Shown one piece after another: positions 6,168 to 14,093 of a DNA stretch of 23,846 bases (its first letter is position 1; the number at the start of each line of letters is the position of its first letter). The stretch spans positions 1 to 23,846 of the IMG/VR virus record IMGVR_UViG_3300045431_000138. One strand, 5' to 3'. The stretch is from a virus. The notes beneath the pieces were generated by a model. It ran no database searches. It had not been told where the DNA came from and saw only the letters and a list, made by a program, of their open reading frames with translations. The position numbers and the translations under genes are program-made.

Positions 6168-6717
6168 AACTCTTTTAGAAATTGATAATAGACAATTAAC
6201 TATATTTGATGACCTATACACAGCAGCAGATAGAGAAAGACTTTATCATTTTTGTTCAACAAGACATTTTACTACAGATGGAAGTGACACACCAAGATTA
6301 GAATATAAAGGTGACTTTAATTTATATTGTAATCTACTTGCGAGTAATCAATTAGAACAATCAAACTTCCTTAATTTAGAAGGAACTAAGCAGATACTTT
6401 CTATGTTAAATGGATATGAGATTATTCAAGCAAGAGTTAATTTAAGTACGCTTCATGATAAAAACCGTTTTCATTGTGATGCTGCAGGATCGAATGATGT
6501 AAGAACTATATTATACTATCCTAATATGACATGGAATATTGAATGGGGTGGTTATACTATGTTTACTAATCAGAATATGAGTAAATTAGAATATTGTTCT
6601 TTTTATATTCCAGGAAGAGTAATACTTTTTGATGGTACTATACCACATTGTATTTCATCACCAAATCCATCGGCTCCAACTTATAGATTTAGTTTCGTAA
6701 TTCAATATTACAAATAG
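6160..6717 (+). CDS. 2OG-Fe(II) oxygenase-like protein (prolyl 4-hydroxylase type)
   Basis: 185 residues. The 2-oxoglutarate/Fe(II) dioxygenase core is visible: HxD at H105-D107 (NRFHCDAAG), a strand LYYPNMTWNIEWGGYTMF as in prolyl-hydroxylase-like folds, the distal His at H163 (LFDGTIPHCISS) and the 2OG-binding Arg at R176 (APTYRFSFVIQY). Such enzymes couple O2 and 2-oxoglutarate to hydroxylation of a protein, nucleotide or small molecule; the substrate cannot be told. N-terminal residues 1-80 form a helical support region. It is followed 6 bases later by nrdA. It is only distantly like the other four oxygenase-like genes here. Confidence 0.8.
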   Translation: MNKTLLEIDNRQLTIFDDLYTAADRERLYHFCSTRHFTTDGSDTPRLEYKGDFNLYCNLLASNQLEQSNFLNLEGTKQILSMLNGYEIIQARVNLSTLHDKNRFHCDAAGSNDVRTILYYPNMTWNIEWGGYTMFTNQNMSKLEYCSFYIPGRVILFDGTIPHCISSPNPSAPTYRFSFVIQYYK

Positions 6718-6723
6718 TAGCTT

Positions 6724-8523
6724 ATGACAATAGAAATTTATAATGACATACGAGTAGATTATACTCGTGATTCCTTATTCGATAATGCTGGAATAAAACG
6801 TATGAAAGAATCTTATATGAAAGATGAAGAAACATCTCCTCAACAAAGATTAGCTTTTGTAAGTAAAACATTTTCTTCAAATAAAGAACATGCTCAAAGA
6901 CTCTATGACTATTCTTCAAAACATTGGTTATCTTATTCTACTCCTATACTTTCATTCGGAAGAAGCAAAAGAGGATTACCAATTTCTTGTTTTTTAAATT
7001 ATATAGAAGATACAGCTGAAGGATTAGTTAAAAATCTTTCAGAAACTAATTGGTTGTCAATGGTTGGGGGTGGAGTTGGTATAGGATTTGGTATAAGATC
7101 AGCTGATGATAAATCAACTGGTGTGTTGCCACACTTAAAAATATATGATGCATCTACACTTGCTTATAGACAAGGACGTACAAGAAGAGGCTCTTATGCT
7201 GCTTATCTTGATATATCACATCCTGATATAATTGAATTTTTAGAAATAAGAAAACCAACAGGTGATCAAAATGTTCGTTGTTTAAATATACATCATGGTA
7301 TTAATATACCAAATGAGTTTATGGAACTTATTGAAAAATGTATGTTAGATATAGATGCAGATGATAAATGGGCTTTACGTGATCCACATACAAAAGAAGT
7401 TAAAACTTATATAAGTGCTAGAAATTTATGGCAACGTATATTAGAAATGCGTATGATGACTGGAGAACCATATATTCATTTTATTGATACCTCAAACGAA
7501 AATCTTCCTTCTTTCCTAAAATCAAAAAATTTAAAAATTAATCAATCAAATCTTTGTTCTGAAATTATATTACCAACAAGTGTTGAAAGAACTGCTGTTT
7601 GCTGTTTATCTTCAGTTAATTTAGAATATTTTGATGAATGGAAAAAAGACGACCAGTTTTTAGCAGATATAGCAGAGATGTTAGATAATGTTCTTACATT
7701 TTTTATATCTCACGCTCCGAATGCTATATCAAGAGCAAAATACTCAGCTGAAAGAGAAAGAAGTATCGGAGTTGGTGCACTCGGATTTCATGCTTACTTA
7801 CAAATGAAAAACATTCCATGGGAATCAGCTATGGCTGTTTCTGCAAATACAAGAATGTTTATGCATATAAGAAATTTGTTAGATAAAGCAAATATTAAAC
7901 TTGGTAAAGAAAGAGGTGAAGCACCAGATGCGATTGGAACAGGGCAAAGATTTTCTCATGTAATGGCTATCGCACCAAATGCTTCATCCTCTATCATAAT
8001 GGGAAATACATCACCATCAATTGAACCATTTAGAGCAAATGTTTATAGACAAGATACTCTTTCTGGAGCGTCTATAAATAAAAATAAGTACTTAGATAAA
8101 TTAATAAAAAAATATATTGATAAAAACGATAAACTTGATTATGATAAAATTTGGTCTAGTATTATAATGAATGATGGTTCAGTTCAACACTTAGAATTTT
8201 TAAAAGATAACGAAAAAGAAACTTTTAAAACAGCTATGGAAATAGATCAACGTTGGATTATAGAACATGCTTCAATACGTCAAGAGTTTATAGATCAAGC
8301 ACAATCAGTTAATTTATTCTTTAGACCAGATACAGATGTTAAATATCTGCACGCTTGTCATTTCATGGCTTGGAAAAAAGGTTTAAAAACTTTATACTAT
8401 TGTCGTAGTGAAAAAATTGGTAAAGCTGATAAAGTCGCAAAGAAAATTGAACGAAGAATTATTGAAGAAATTGAAATGAAAGATTTAACAAAAGAGGATA
8501 CATGTTTAGCATGCGAGGGCTAA
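6724..8523 (+). CDS. nrdA: Class Ia ribonucleoside-diphosphate reductase, large (alpha) subunit
   Basis: 599 residues. It reduces ribonucleotides to deoxyribonucleotides with NrdB. C89 (LPISCFLN) fits one active-site Cys. N276-x-C278-x-E280 (SNLCSEIILP) is the catalytic triad with the thiyl-radical Cys, followed by C293/C294 as the paired redox Cys. A phosphate-binding region (IAPNASSSIIMGNTSPSIEP) follows. Y558-Y559 (LKTLYYCRS) are the radical-transfer tyrosines, and the C-terminal dithiol is C594-LA-C597. The N-terminus starts directly in the barrel-associated helices with no room for an ATP-cone, so this enzyme probably lacks dATP activity control; it is much shorter than E. coli NrdA (~760 aa). 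The partner nrdB is about 2 kb downstream. Confidence 0.97.
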   Translation: MTIEIYNDIRVDYTRDSLFDNAGIKRMKESYMKDEETSPQQRLAFVSKTFSSNKEHAQRLYDYSSKHWLSYSTPILSFGRSKRGLPISCFLNYIEDTAEGLVKNLSETNWLSMVGGGVGIGFGIRSADDKSTGVLPHLKIYDASTLAYRQGRTRRGSYAAYLDISHPDIIEFLEIRKPTGDQNVRCLNIHHGINIPNEFMELIEKCMLDIDADDKWALRDPHTKEVKTYISARNLWQRILEMRMMTGEPYIHFIDTSNENLPSFLKSKNLKINQSNLCSEIILPTSVERTAVCCLSSVNLEYFDEWKKDDQFLADIAEMLDNVLTFFISHAPNAISRAKYSAERERSIGVGALGFHAYLQMKNIPWESAMAVSANTRMFMHIRNLLDKANIKLGKERGEAPDAIGTGQRFSHVMAIAPNASSSIIMGNTSPSIEPFRANVYRQDTLSGASINKNKYLDKLIKKYIDKNDKLDYDKIWSSIIMNDGSVQHLEFLKDNEKETFKTAMEIDQRWIIEHASIRQEFIDQAQSVNLFFRPDTDVKYLHACHFMAWKKGLKTLYYCRSEKIGKADKVAKKIERRIIEEIEMKDLTKEDTCLACEG

Positions 8524-8936
8524 GAAGAAGATTAAAAATATGGATTACTGTATTACTTTTAACTGTAATATTTTTAACATTAGCATCATGTATTCCAGCT
8601 TTTAAAAAATTATTACCATCATCATATGACGATAATGAAATGTTAATGATTTCAAATTTAAGATATGATGTAAGGCAAGTACAATGTACTGGTGATAAAT
8701 CACATGAAACCATAACAAAAATATGGGAAGGAAAAGAAAAGTTATATTACTATTCATCAGCAAAAGAGAATGAAGATGTATTAAAAATGATAAGACCATT
8801 TTCTGAAAGTATGAGAGGTCTTTATGACTCTTCTAAATCAGGAAATATGAAAGAAATTTATTGTATTGAAAAAGTGATTAACTTAACAAAGCAAGTTGAT
8901 ATTATAGCTAATGCACTTGCAGCAAGGAACAAATAA
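8502..8936 (+). CDS. Putative lipoprotein of unknown function
   Basis: 144 residues. A basic N-region (MRGLRRRLK), a hydrophobic core and the lipobox LASC with Cys30 form a textbook lipoprotein signal. The mature part is helical and polar, with a single Cys in VQCTGDKSHE and another in IYCIEKVINL. The ATG at 8502 has AGAGGA just upstream and overlaps the nrdA 3' end by 22 bases; an in-frame ATG at 8511 is an alternative. From memory, similar small lipoproteins occur in marine phages, but no function is known to me. The stop TAA shares a base with the next ATG at 8936. Confidence 0.7.
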   Translation: MFSMRGLRRRLKIWITVLLLTVIFLTLASCIPAFKKLLPSSYDDNEMLMISNLRYDVRQVQCTGDKSHETITKIWEGKEKLYYYSSAKENEDVLKMIRPFSESMRGLYDSSKSGNMKEIYCIEKVINLTKQVDIIANALAARNK

Positions 8937-9187
8937 TGAATATAACTGAAGCAATGCAACTCATGAATGAATTAACACAATCTGAAAATTCATGGTTAAG
9001 AGAAAAAGCAAATAAAGTATTAAGATATAATCATCAACATGAAACAGGACAATTATCCACAGCTGAATATGCAGACCTGTTAACTGATTTAGCACGTATC
9101 GAAGAAATACAAGAAGAAGCAGATACGATGAAATATAAAGCAGCAATAGAAAAGTTTATTACGACAGCATTTTCACTACTTAGTTAA
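8936..9187 (+). CDS. Small conserved-looking hypothetical protein
   Basis: 83 residues, helical, with a repetitive acidic middle (TGQLSTAEYADLLTDLARIE) and a hydrophobic end (IEKFITTAFSLLS). The C-terminal helix could contact a membrane, but there is no clear transmembrane segment. The start overlaps the lipoprotein stop by one base (TAATG). The STAEYADLLxDLxRIE pattern is reminiscent of other phage hypotheticals, with no known role. Confidence 0.65.
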   Translation: MNITEAMQLMNELTQSENSWLREKANKVLRYNHQHETGQLSTAEYADLLTDLARIEEIQEEADTMKYKAAIEKFITTAFSLLS

Positions 9188-9191
9188 TATT

Positions 9192-9890
9192 ATGTTTGTA
9201 TTTAAAAAAATAGATAATTGGTTTACTGACGAGGAACGTTTAAATATAAAAAACAAAGTTGAATACTTTAAAGCTGATTGGAGACATATAAAAGATACTC
9301 CTTTAGCAAAATCTGATAAACTTTTAGCAGCACAAAATCCTGACCTTTATAAGTCGGCAGAAAATCAATATTTCTTAGGTGATGCTACATATGTACTAGA
9401 AAAACTAGATCAAAGGAATAAAACTTTATCAGAAAACCTAAATGTATCGTTTTTTGATTTATATGATAAAATAGTAAATACAGTTAAAGGTATAACAGGT
9501 ATGCCTACTTCATATTTGAAAGAATATCCTCGTCCAGGATTCCATGTATTTAGAGGTAAACAAATACCACATCCTTTTGAATATCATATAGATACTACGA
9601 TATGTAGATATGATCCTAACTTTAAACCACAAGATTGTTATTCATTTTTATCATTAATTGAGTCTCCAATCAATGATCCAGCAGGTTTAGAATATAAAGA
9701 TACAAATGACTTTGATGCATTAAAAGATTATCCTGAAAAAATAAAACTATATGATTTAAATACTTTTTATTATTGGAAAGGTGATCATTATCATAGAATG
9801 AAAAGGTTTGGTATGAATGATGGTGAAAGTAGGATTACTTTACAAGGGCATTACGTACTTAAAGATAACAGAGCATATATTTACTGGTAA
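9192..9890 (+). CDS. 2OG-Fe(II) oxygenase-like protein A (tandem paralogue)
   Basis: 232 residues. HxD at H132-D134 (FEYHIDTTICRYD), a likely distal metal His at H199 or H201 (KGDHYHRM) and an Arg-containing last strand at R214 (SRITLQGHYV) fit a 2OG/Fe(II) dioxygenase of the double-stranded beta-helix type. The signature PGFHVF-GKQI-PF ahead of the HxD is shared with the next gene (PGFHIF-GKQI-PF; HTDTT; KRITLQGH), so the two are tandem paralogues. The N-terminal ~100 residues are helical. It lies between nrdA and nrdB. Substrate unknown. The next gene starts 4 bases after the stop. Confidence 0.7.
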   Translation: MFVFKKIDNWFTDEERLNIKNKVEYFKADWRHIKDTPLAKSDKLLAAQNPDLYKSAENQYFLGDATYVLEKLDQRNKTLSENLNVSFFDLYDKIVNTVKGITGMPTSYLKEYPRPGFHVFRGKQIPHPFEYHIDTTICRYDPNFKPQDCYSFLSLIESPINDPAGLEYKDTNDFDALKDYPEKIKLYDLNTFYYWKGDHYHRMKRFGMNDGESRITLQGHYVLKDNRAYIYW

Positions 9891-9894
9891 GATT

Positions 9895-10581
9895 ATGAAA
9901 CGTTTTTCTTTCGCTGAAATACAAAACTTTTTCTCAGAAGGTGAACGAAACCAAATAGCTAGAAAAGTTTTAGAATTAAAACCACATTGGAAAAAGTTAC
10001 ACAATTATAATATATACAAAAGTAGTGTTTATTTAAAGTCTGATTATTCTAAAAATCAGTATCTACTTGGTGATAGTATATATCCACTTAAACCCAAAGA
10101 TACGAGTGAAATAAACAAGGAGGTTCAAGGAATACTCCTAAAAGAATTTAAAGAATTAATATATGAAAAATTAATTAATAAAATAGGTGTTTGGTTTGAA
10201 GTTTTTAATTATAAAGGAACTGAGTTTTATCCAAATTTACCAATCCCAGGATTTCATATTTTTGATGGAAAACAAATAGCTGAGCCATTCGGATGGCACA
10301 CTGATACGACACTTTGTTTATGGGAAGATAATATAGATCCTAAAAGATTATTTTCTTTTTTATCTCCAATCATGATGCCACAACAAGGAGCACACTTAGA
10401 GTGGTTAATGGTATCAGGAAAAGAAAGTACAATACCATATGAATATGGTACATTGCATTTATGGAGTGGTATTGAAAAACACAGAATAGGTCGTCACGCA
10501 TTAGCAAATTATGAAAAACGAATTACATTACAAGGACATATATATATTAATCCAACAGGAAAAGTACAATTATTTTTTTAA
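9895..10581 (+). CDS. 2OG-Fe(II) oxygenase-like protein B (tandem paralogue)
   Basis: 228 residues from ATG 9895; an in-frame ATG at 9817 would overlap gene A by 74 bases and add sequence with no counterpart in the paralogue, so it is rejected. H135-D137 (FGWHTDTTLCLW), H196 (IEKHRIGRH) and R209 (KRITLQGH) are the candidate Fe and 2OG ligands. Both paralogues open alike (hydrophobic F-x-x-I...NWFTDEER versus NFFSEGER), both carry NQYxLGD near residue 57, and both end in an aromatic tail (IYW, LFF). Divergence is large, so the duplication is old or the pair was acquired together. Function is unknown. Confidence 0.7.
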   Translation: MKRFSFAEIQNFFSEGERNQIARKVLELKPHWKKLHNYNIYKSSVYLKSDYSKNQYLLGDSIYPLKPKDTSEINKEVQGILLKEFKELIYEKLINKIGVWFEVFNYKGTEFYPNLPIPGFHIFDGKQIAEPFGWHTDTTLCLWEDNIDPKRLFSFLSPIMMPQQGAHLEWLMVSGKESTIPYEYGTLHLWSGIEKHRIGRHALANYEKRITLQGHIYINPTGKVQLFF

Positions 10582-10599
10582 CTTAACATATAGAGGAAC

Positions 10600-11598
10600 A
10601 TGAACGTGCCAAAAGAAGCAGTAAAATCATTAACCGAAGAAAGAAACTACTTTAAACCATTTAACTATCCATGGGCTTATGACGCATGGCTTAAACATGA
10701 ACAATCACATTGGCTTCATACTGAAGTACCAATGCTAGAAGATGTAAAAGATTGGAAAACCAAATTAACACCGCCACAAAAACATTTTCTTACAAATATC
10801 TTTAGATTTTTTACACAAGGTGATATTGATGTAGCAGGTGGTTATGTAATGAACTATCTTCCATATTTTCCACAACCAGAAATTAGAATGATGATGTGTG
10901 GATTTGCCGCACGTGAAGCTTTACATATAGCAGCATATTCTCATTTAATTGAAACATTAGGTTTACCAGAAGCAACTTATAATGAATTTAATAATTATAA
11001 AGAGATGGCGGCAAAACATAATTACTTTGTAGACCTAGCATCTAAAAATACAAATAGAGCAAATATTGCTATAAGTATCGCAGCATTTTCAGCATTTACT
11101 GAAGGTATGCAATTGTTTTCATCTTTTATTATGTTATTAAATTTTCCAAGACATGGGCTCATGAAAGGTATGGGTCAAATAGTTACTTGGTCAATGGTAG
11201 ATGAAACACAACATTGTGAAGCAATGATACGTGTGTTTAGAACTTATATTGAAGAAAATAATGAAATATGGAACGATTCTCTTAAAAAGAAAATATACGA
11301 TATCGCTGAAAAGATGGTAGAATTAGAAGATAATTTTATTGACCTCGCTTTTTCTATGGGCGATATGCAAAATTTAAAAAGAGAAGAAGTAAAAGAGTAT
11401 ATTCGTTATATATGTGACCGAAGACTCATTTCAATGGGTTTAAAGGGTATTAATAAAAGAAAAATAAATCCACTTCCATGGGTAGAAGAAATGATGAACG
11501 CTCCTATACATGGAAACTTTTTTGAAAATCGTATTACTGATTATGCAAAAGGATCTCTAAAAGGTGATTGGGGAGATGTTTGGGGAGCTAAAAAATAA
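10600..11598 (+). CDS. nrdB: Class Ia ribonucleoside-diphosphate reductase, small (beta) subunit
   Basis: 332 residues of ferritin-like helical protein that generates the tyrosyl radical for NrdA. The di-iron ligands are in canonical order and spacing: D75 (FTQGDIDVAG), E106 and H109 (AAREALHIAAYSHL), E168 (AFTEGMQLF), E202 and H205 (MVDETQHCEAM). The spacings 31, 3 and 34 match E. coli NrdB (D84, E115, H118, E204, E238). Y113 stands at the position of the radical Tyr122 (E+7), so this is a tyrosyl-radical subclass. The C-terminal tail has Y315 for radical transfer and ends in GDWGDVWGAKK. AGAGGAAC precedes the ATG. Confidence 0.97.
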   Translation: MNVPKEAVKSLTEERNYFKPFNYPWAYDAWLKHEQSHWLHTEVPMLEDVKDWKTKLTPPQKHFLTNIFRFFTQGDIDVAGGYVMNYLPYFPQPEIRMMMCGFAAREALHIAAYSHLIETLGLPEATYNEFNNYKEMAAKHNYFVDLASKNTNRANIAISIAAFSAFTEGMQLFSSFIMLLNFPRHGLMKGMGQIVTWSMVDETQHCEAMIRVFRTYIEENNEIWNDSLKKKIYDIAEKMVELEDNFIDLAFSMGDMQNLKREEVKEYIRYICDRRLISMGLKGINKRKINPLPWVEEMMNAPIHGNFFENRITDYAKGSLKGDWGDVWGAKK

Positions 11599-11599
11599 A

Positions 11600-11770
11600 A
11601 TGATTACAGTTAAGTTTCATTGTAATTCTTGCGAAACTAAAGGTAAAGTATCTTTTTTTTCAGAAGATAATTCATTAAACCAAAGTGATATTGCTTATTG
11701 TCCAATTTGTGCTCATGATATAACCAATAACGAAGATGAAGAGATTGAGGATAATGAAGGGATCGAATAA
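11600..11770 (+). CDS. Small zinc-ribbon protein
   Basis: 56 residues from ATG 11600, the first ATG after the nrdB stop (an in-frame ATG at 11564 lies inside nrdB). C8-NS-C11 and C34-PI-C37 form a four-Cys zinc ribbon, followed by an acidic tail (NEDEEIEDNEGIE). Small phage zinc ribbons may bind nucleic acid or partner proteins; no specific family is recognised. Position right after nrdB suggests the same transcript but is not proof of an RNR role. Confidence 0.65.
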   Translation: MITVKFHCNSCETKGKVSFFSEDNSLNQSDIAYCPICAHDITNNEDEEIEDNEGIE

Positions 11771-11778
11771 ATACACGT

Positions 11779-12201
11779 ATGACAAACTGGTTATACGAAC
11801 AAAAAGAATTTACTGATTGCTCTAAGTATTTTGGTTTTATTTATTCAATTACAAATAATTTAAATAATAAAAGTTATATAGGGCGTAAATATTTTACATC
11901 AGCTAAAACTAAAAAGCCACTTAAAGGGAGAGTAAACAAAAGACGTTCAAGAATAGAAAATGATTGGAAAGATTATTGGGGATCCTCTCCAGCATTTTTA
12001 AAAGAAGTAGAAACAGTAGGGAAAGAAAATTTTAAAAGAGAAATACTTCGACTTTGTAAAACAAGAGGTGAAGTTAATTATTGGGAAGTAAAATATATGT
12101 TTGAGTTTGATGTATTAAATGCGAAACTTCCTAATGGTGAAAACAAATATTATAATGAAAATATAATGATGAAATTTACAAGAACAAATATAGGAAAATG
12201 A
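11779..12201 (+). CDS. GIY-YIG-like putative endonuclease
   Basis: 140 residues. The GIY-YIG signature is visible as G19-F-I-Y22 and Y33-I-G35 followed by R36-K37 (KSYIGRKYF); a basic stretch RVNKRRSR follows, with DWKDYWGSS and an acidic candidate at E103 (GEVNYWEVKY). I recall this layout (NWLY...FxYxITN...YIGKK...DWxxYxGSS...LCKxxGExNYxE) from a conserved small endonuclease-like family of T4-like phages. It may be a homing-type or repair nuclease; unlike homing enzymes it has no obvious separate DNA-binding domain. It lies 8 bases after the zinc-ribbon gene. Confidence 0.75.
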   Translation: MTNWLYEQKEFTDCSKYFGFIYSITNNLNNKSYIGRKYFTSAKTKKPLKGRVNKRRSRIENDWKDYWGSSPAFLKEVETVGKENFKREILRLCKTRGEVNYWEVKYMFEFDVLNAKLPNGENKYYNENIMMKFTRTNIGK

Positions 12202-12362
12202 ATCTTAAAACTTTTAGATTCTTAGTACATATAAACAATCAGAGTCCAGGAATTATAATTGAACAACGTGCATTAAATGTTACTCAAGCTACTCAAGCAG
12301 TTCAGGCGATGTACAAAGATTCAAAAGTAGTATTTTATGGAATAATAAACGAAAAAAATTAA
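12198..12362 (+). CDS. Small hypothetical protein, 54 aa
   Basis: 54 residues from ATG 12198, overlapping the previous stop (ATGA) and ending directly before the next ATG at 12363. TAGGAAA just upstream is a plausible ribosome site. The sequence (MNLKTFRFLVHINNQSPG, then VTQATQAVQAMYKDSKVVFY) suggests a small alpha/beta protein. Perfect packing between neighbours and the ribosome site support it as a real gene. Confidence 0.65.
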   Translation: MNLKTFRFLVHINNQSPGIIIEQRALNVTQATQAVQAMYKDSKVVFYGIINEKN

Positions 12363-13430
12363 ATGAAAACAATATTACTGATTAATGCGTTATTTTTATC
12401 ATCTATCGCTGCATTTTATGCTATCACTGGTTTAACAGCAATATTCGCAACAGCTGTAATTCCAATCGCAATTATGGGAGTAGCATTAGAATCAGCAAAA
12501 TTAGTTATCGCATCTTGGTTATATAGAAGATGGAATGATATTACAAAAGTAATGAAATATTATTTTAGTGTATCATTAATTGTGCTTATGCTTTTAACAA
12601 GTATGGGTATCTTCGGATTTTTAAGTAAAGCACATTTAGATCAAGCAGTTCCGACAGGGGAAGTTGCTTCACAAGTTTATATACTTGATGATAAGATTAA
12701 ATATCAAAGAAGTATTATTGACAGAAACCAAAAAGCAATTAAACAATTAGATGATTTAGTTGAACAAACTATTGGTAGATCTACAGACGAAAAGAGTATT
12801 GACAAAGCTACAACATTAAGAAGACAGCAAGAAGGACAAAGAAATAGATTAGTTAGTGAAATAGAAAAAGCACAAACTCAAATTAATACATTAACCAATC
12901 AAAGGGCACCGATAGCAAGTCAATTAAGAAAAATTGAAGCTGAGGTTGGTCCTATTAAATATATTGCTGCTTTAATATATGGTGATAAAATAGATGATAC
13001 GATACTTGAAAAAGCAGTGAGATTTGTAATTATTACTATCGTATTTGTATTTGACCCATTAGCAGTTATGATGTTAGTAGCATGGAATAGAGAAATAGTC
13101 TTAGGTTCACCATCAAGTACTCTACCACCATCATCTACAATTAAACCTATAACAGAGATAAAAAAAGTATCAAAAGATATAATCGCTGATATAAATGCTA
13201 AGTTAAAAGAAACATTAAGTAAAATAAAATCAAATGATAAAGAACGTTTAAAAAATAAAGTTGAATCACTTAAAACAGAGGTTAGTGATTACTTAGAACG
13301 TAAAAGAAAAAAGAGATTACTTGAAAAAGAAATAGGTGAATTATCAACTATAAATACAGATAAAGGTAAACCTACTGCATTTTATGATATTGATAAAATT
13401 GACATGTATGATAAAAAGAAAACTGAATAA
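12363..13430 (+). CDS. Multi-pass membrane protein with central coiled coil (conserved in marine phages)
   Basis: 355 residues. Two hydrophobic segments at about 5-45 (LTAIFATAVIPIAIMGVALE), a third at 67-86, a long coiled-coil region about 105-195, a fourth hydrophobic segment at 219-241 (FVIITIVFVFDPLAVMMLVA) and a Lys/Glu-rich cytoplasmic-type C-terminus. The SITGLxAIFAxAVIPIxIMGxxLExxKLVxASWLY pattern is one I recall from a widespread hypothetical family of marine T4-like phages. Its function is unknown to me. It is followed 12 bases later by a holin-like gene, so a role at the cell membrane is plausible. Confidence 0.75.
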   Translation: MKTILLINALFLSSIAAFYAITGLTAIFATAVIPIAIMGVALESAKLVIASWLYRRWNDITKVMKYYFSVSLIVLMLLTSMGIFGFLSKAHLDQAVPTGEVASQVYILDDKIKYQRSIIDRNQKAIKQLDDLVEQTIGRSTDEKSIDKATTLRRQQEGQRNRLVSEIEKAQTQINTLTNQRAPIASQLRKIEAEVGPIKYIAALIYGDKIDDTILEKAVRFVIITIVFVFDPLAVMMLVAWNREIVLGSPSSTLPPSSTIKPITEIKKVSKDIIADINAKLKETLSKIKSNDKERLKNKVESLKTEVSDYLERKRKKRLLEKEIGELSTINTDKGKPTAFYDIDKIDMYDKKKTE

Positions 13431-13442
13431 GTAAAAAATAAT

Positions 13443-13781
13443 ATGGATAACAATACTGATTTGAAAATAGATCTTAAAAGTATGTGGCGACCAGCGATTG
13501 CTTGGTTGTATATTGCTATTTGCTTTTTTGATTTTATGATATTTCCTATTTTATGGAACGTAGCACAAATATCATTTTTAAAAACAATAGTAATTACTCC
13601 TTGGGATCCATTAACATTAAAAGGTGGTGGATTATTTCACGTTTCTATGGGTGCGATATTAGGAGTAACAGCTTATGGAAGAACACAAGAAAAAATTAAT
13701 GGAGTGACTACTACTTCAGCTATAATAAGTTCATCATCATTGGCTAAACCACCTACACCTAATTTTCCAACAAGGGATTAA
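13443..13781 (+). CDS. Holin-like protein (3-TM, GTA-holin type)
   Basis: 112 residues. W15-R-P-A then two hydrophobic segments (AWLYIAICFFDFMIFPILW at ~19-37, and a third region GGGLFHVSMGAILGVTAYGR at ~64-83) with the intervening TPWDPLTLKGGG match the pattern I recall for the 3-TM holin family first described for gene transfer agents (WRP...YxxxxxFDFxxxPxxW...PxTLxGGGLFHxxxGAILGVxAxxR). Holins form lesions in the inner membrane and time lysis. The C-terminus is Ser/Pro-rich and cytoplasmic-like. It stands apart from the spanin block, so this phage may have more than one holin-like protein. Confidence 0.65.
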   Translation: MDNNTDLKIDLKSMWRPAIAWLYIAICFFDFMIFPILWNVAQISFLKTIVITPWDPLTLKGGGLFHVSMGAILGVTAYGRTQEKINGVTTTSAIISSSSLAKPPTPNFPTRD

Positions 13782-13782
13782 T

Positions 13783-13920
13783 ATGACACAGAAAAAAGAA
13801 GAAAATAAAAAATATAATACACCAGAAGAATTTATAAAGTATCTTAATGAAAAATTAAATTCTGAAAAAGAAAAACTAAAAGAAAACTTAATAAAAGAAA
13901 ACTTAAAAAGACAAAACTAA
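13783..13920 (+). CDS. Small Lys/Glu-rich hypothetical protein, 45 aa
   Basis: 45 residues starting at ATG 13783, one base after the holin-like stop. The sequence is highly charged and helical, with YNTPEEFIKYLNEKLNSEKE and a C-terminal repeat LKENL-IKENL encoded by two near-identical 15-base units. No family is recognised. The compact spacing to both neighbours (1 and 3 bases) supports translation. Confidence 0.55.
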   Translation: MTQKKEENKKYNTPEEFIKYLNEKLNSEKEKLKENLIKENLKRQN

Positions 13921-13923
13921 ATT

Positions 13924-14076
13924 ATGGCGAAACGTGCGATAAATTATGGAGTAAATACTAAGAAACAATCTAAACCTAAATGTACAAGCATTGGGAATGG
14001 TTTTATTAGCAAAACAATGATGAATAAAAGTAAACGAAGAAGTTATAAACCTTATCGTGGACAAGGTAGACGATAA
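13924..14076 (+). CDS. Small very basic protein, 50 aa
   Basis: 50 residues, about one third Lys/Arg, ending in KSKRRSYKPYRGQGRR. This KRxYKxYRGQG(R/K) C-terminus is one I recall in tiny basic proteins of marine phages. It starts with MAKRAINYGVNTKKQ. The charge suggests nucleic-acid or ribosome binding; no function is established from the sequence. ATG 13924 is 3 bases after the previous stop. Confidence 0.6.
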   Translation: MAKRAINYGVNTKKQSKPKCTSIGNGFISKTMMNKSKRRSYKPYRGQGRR

Positions 14077-14082
14077 AACAAT

Positions 14083-14088
14083 AAGGAG
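14083..14088 (+). promoter_or_regulatory. Strong Shine-Dalgarno AAGGAG before a 19-aa ORF
   Basis: AAGGAG lies 5 bases before ATG 14094. It is the most complete Shine-Dalgarno in the window, where many genes have none, and it decides that the very short ORF after it is probably translated. Confidence 0.7.
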
Positions 14089-14093
14089 TACAA

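Noticed and set aside
9817-9894. N-terminal extension of oxygenase B to ATG 9817
   Set aside because: It would overlap oxygenase A by 74 bases and add 26 residues that have no counterpart in its paralogue; ATG 9895 aligns with the paralogue start.
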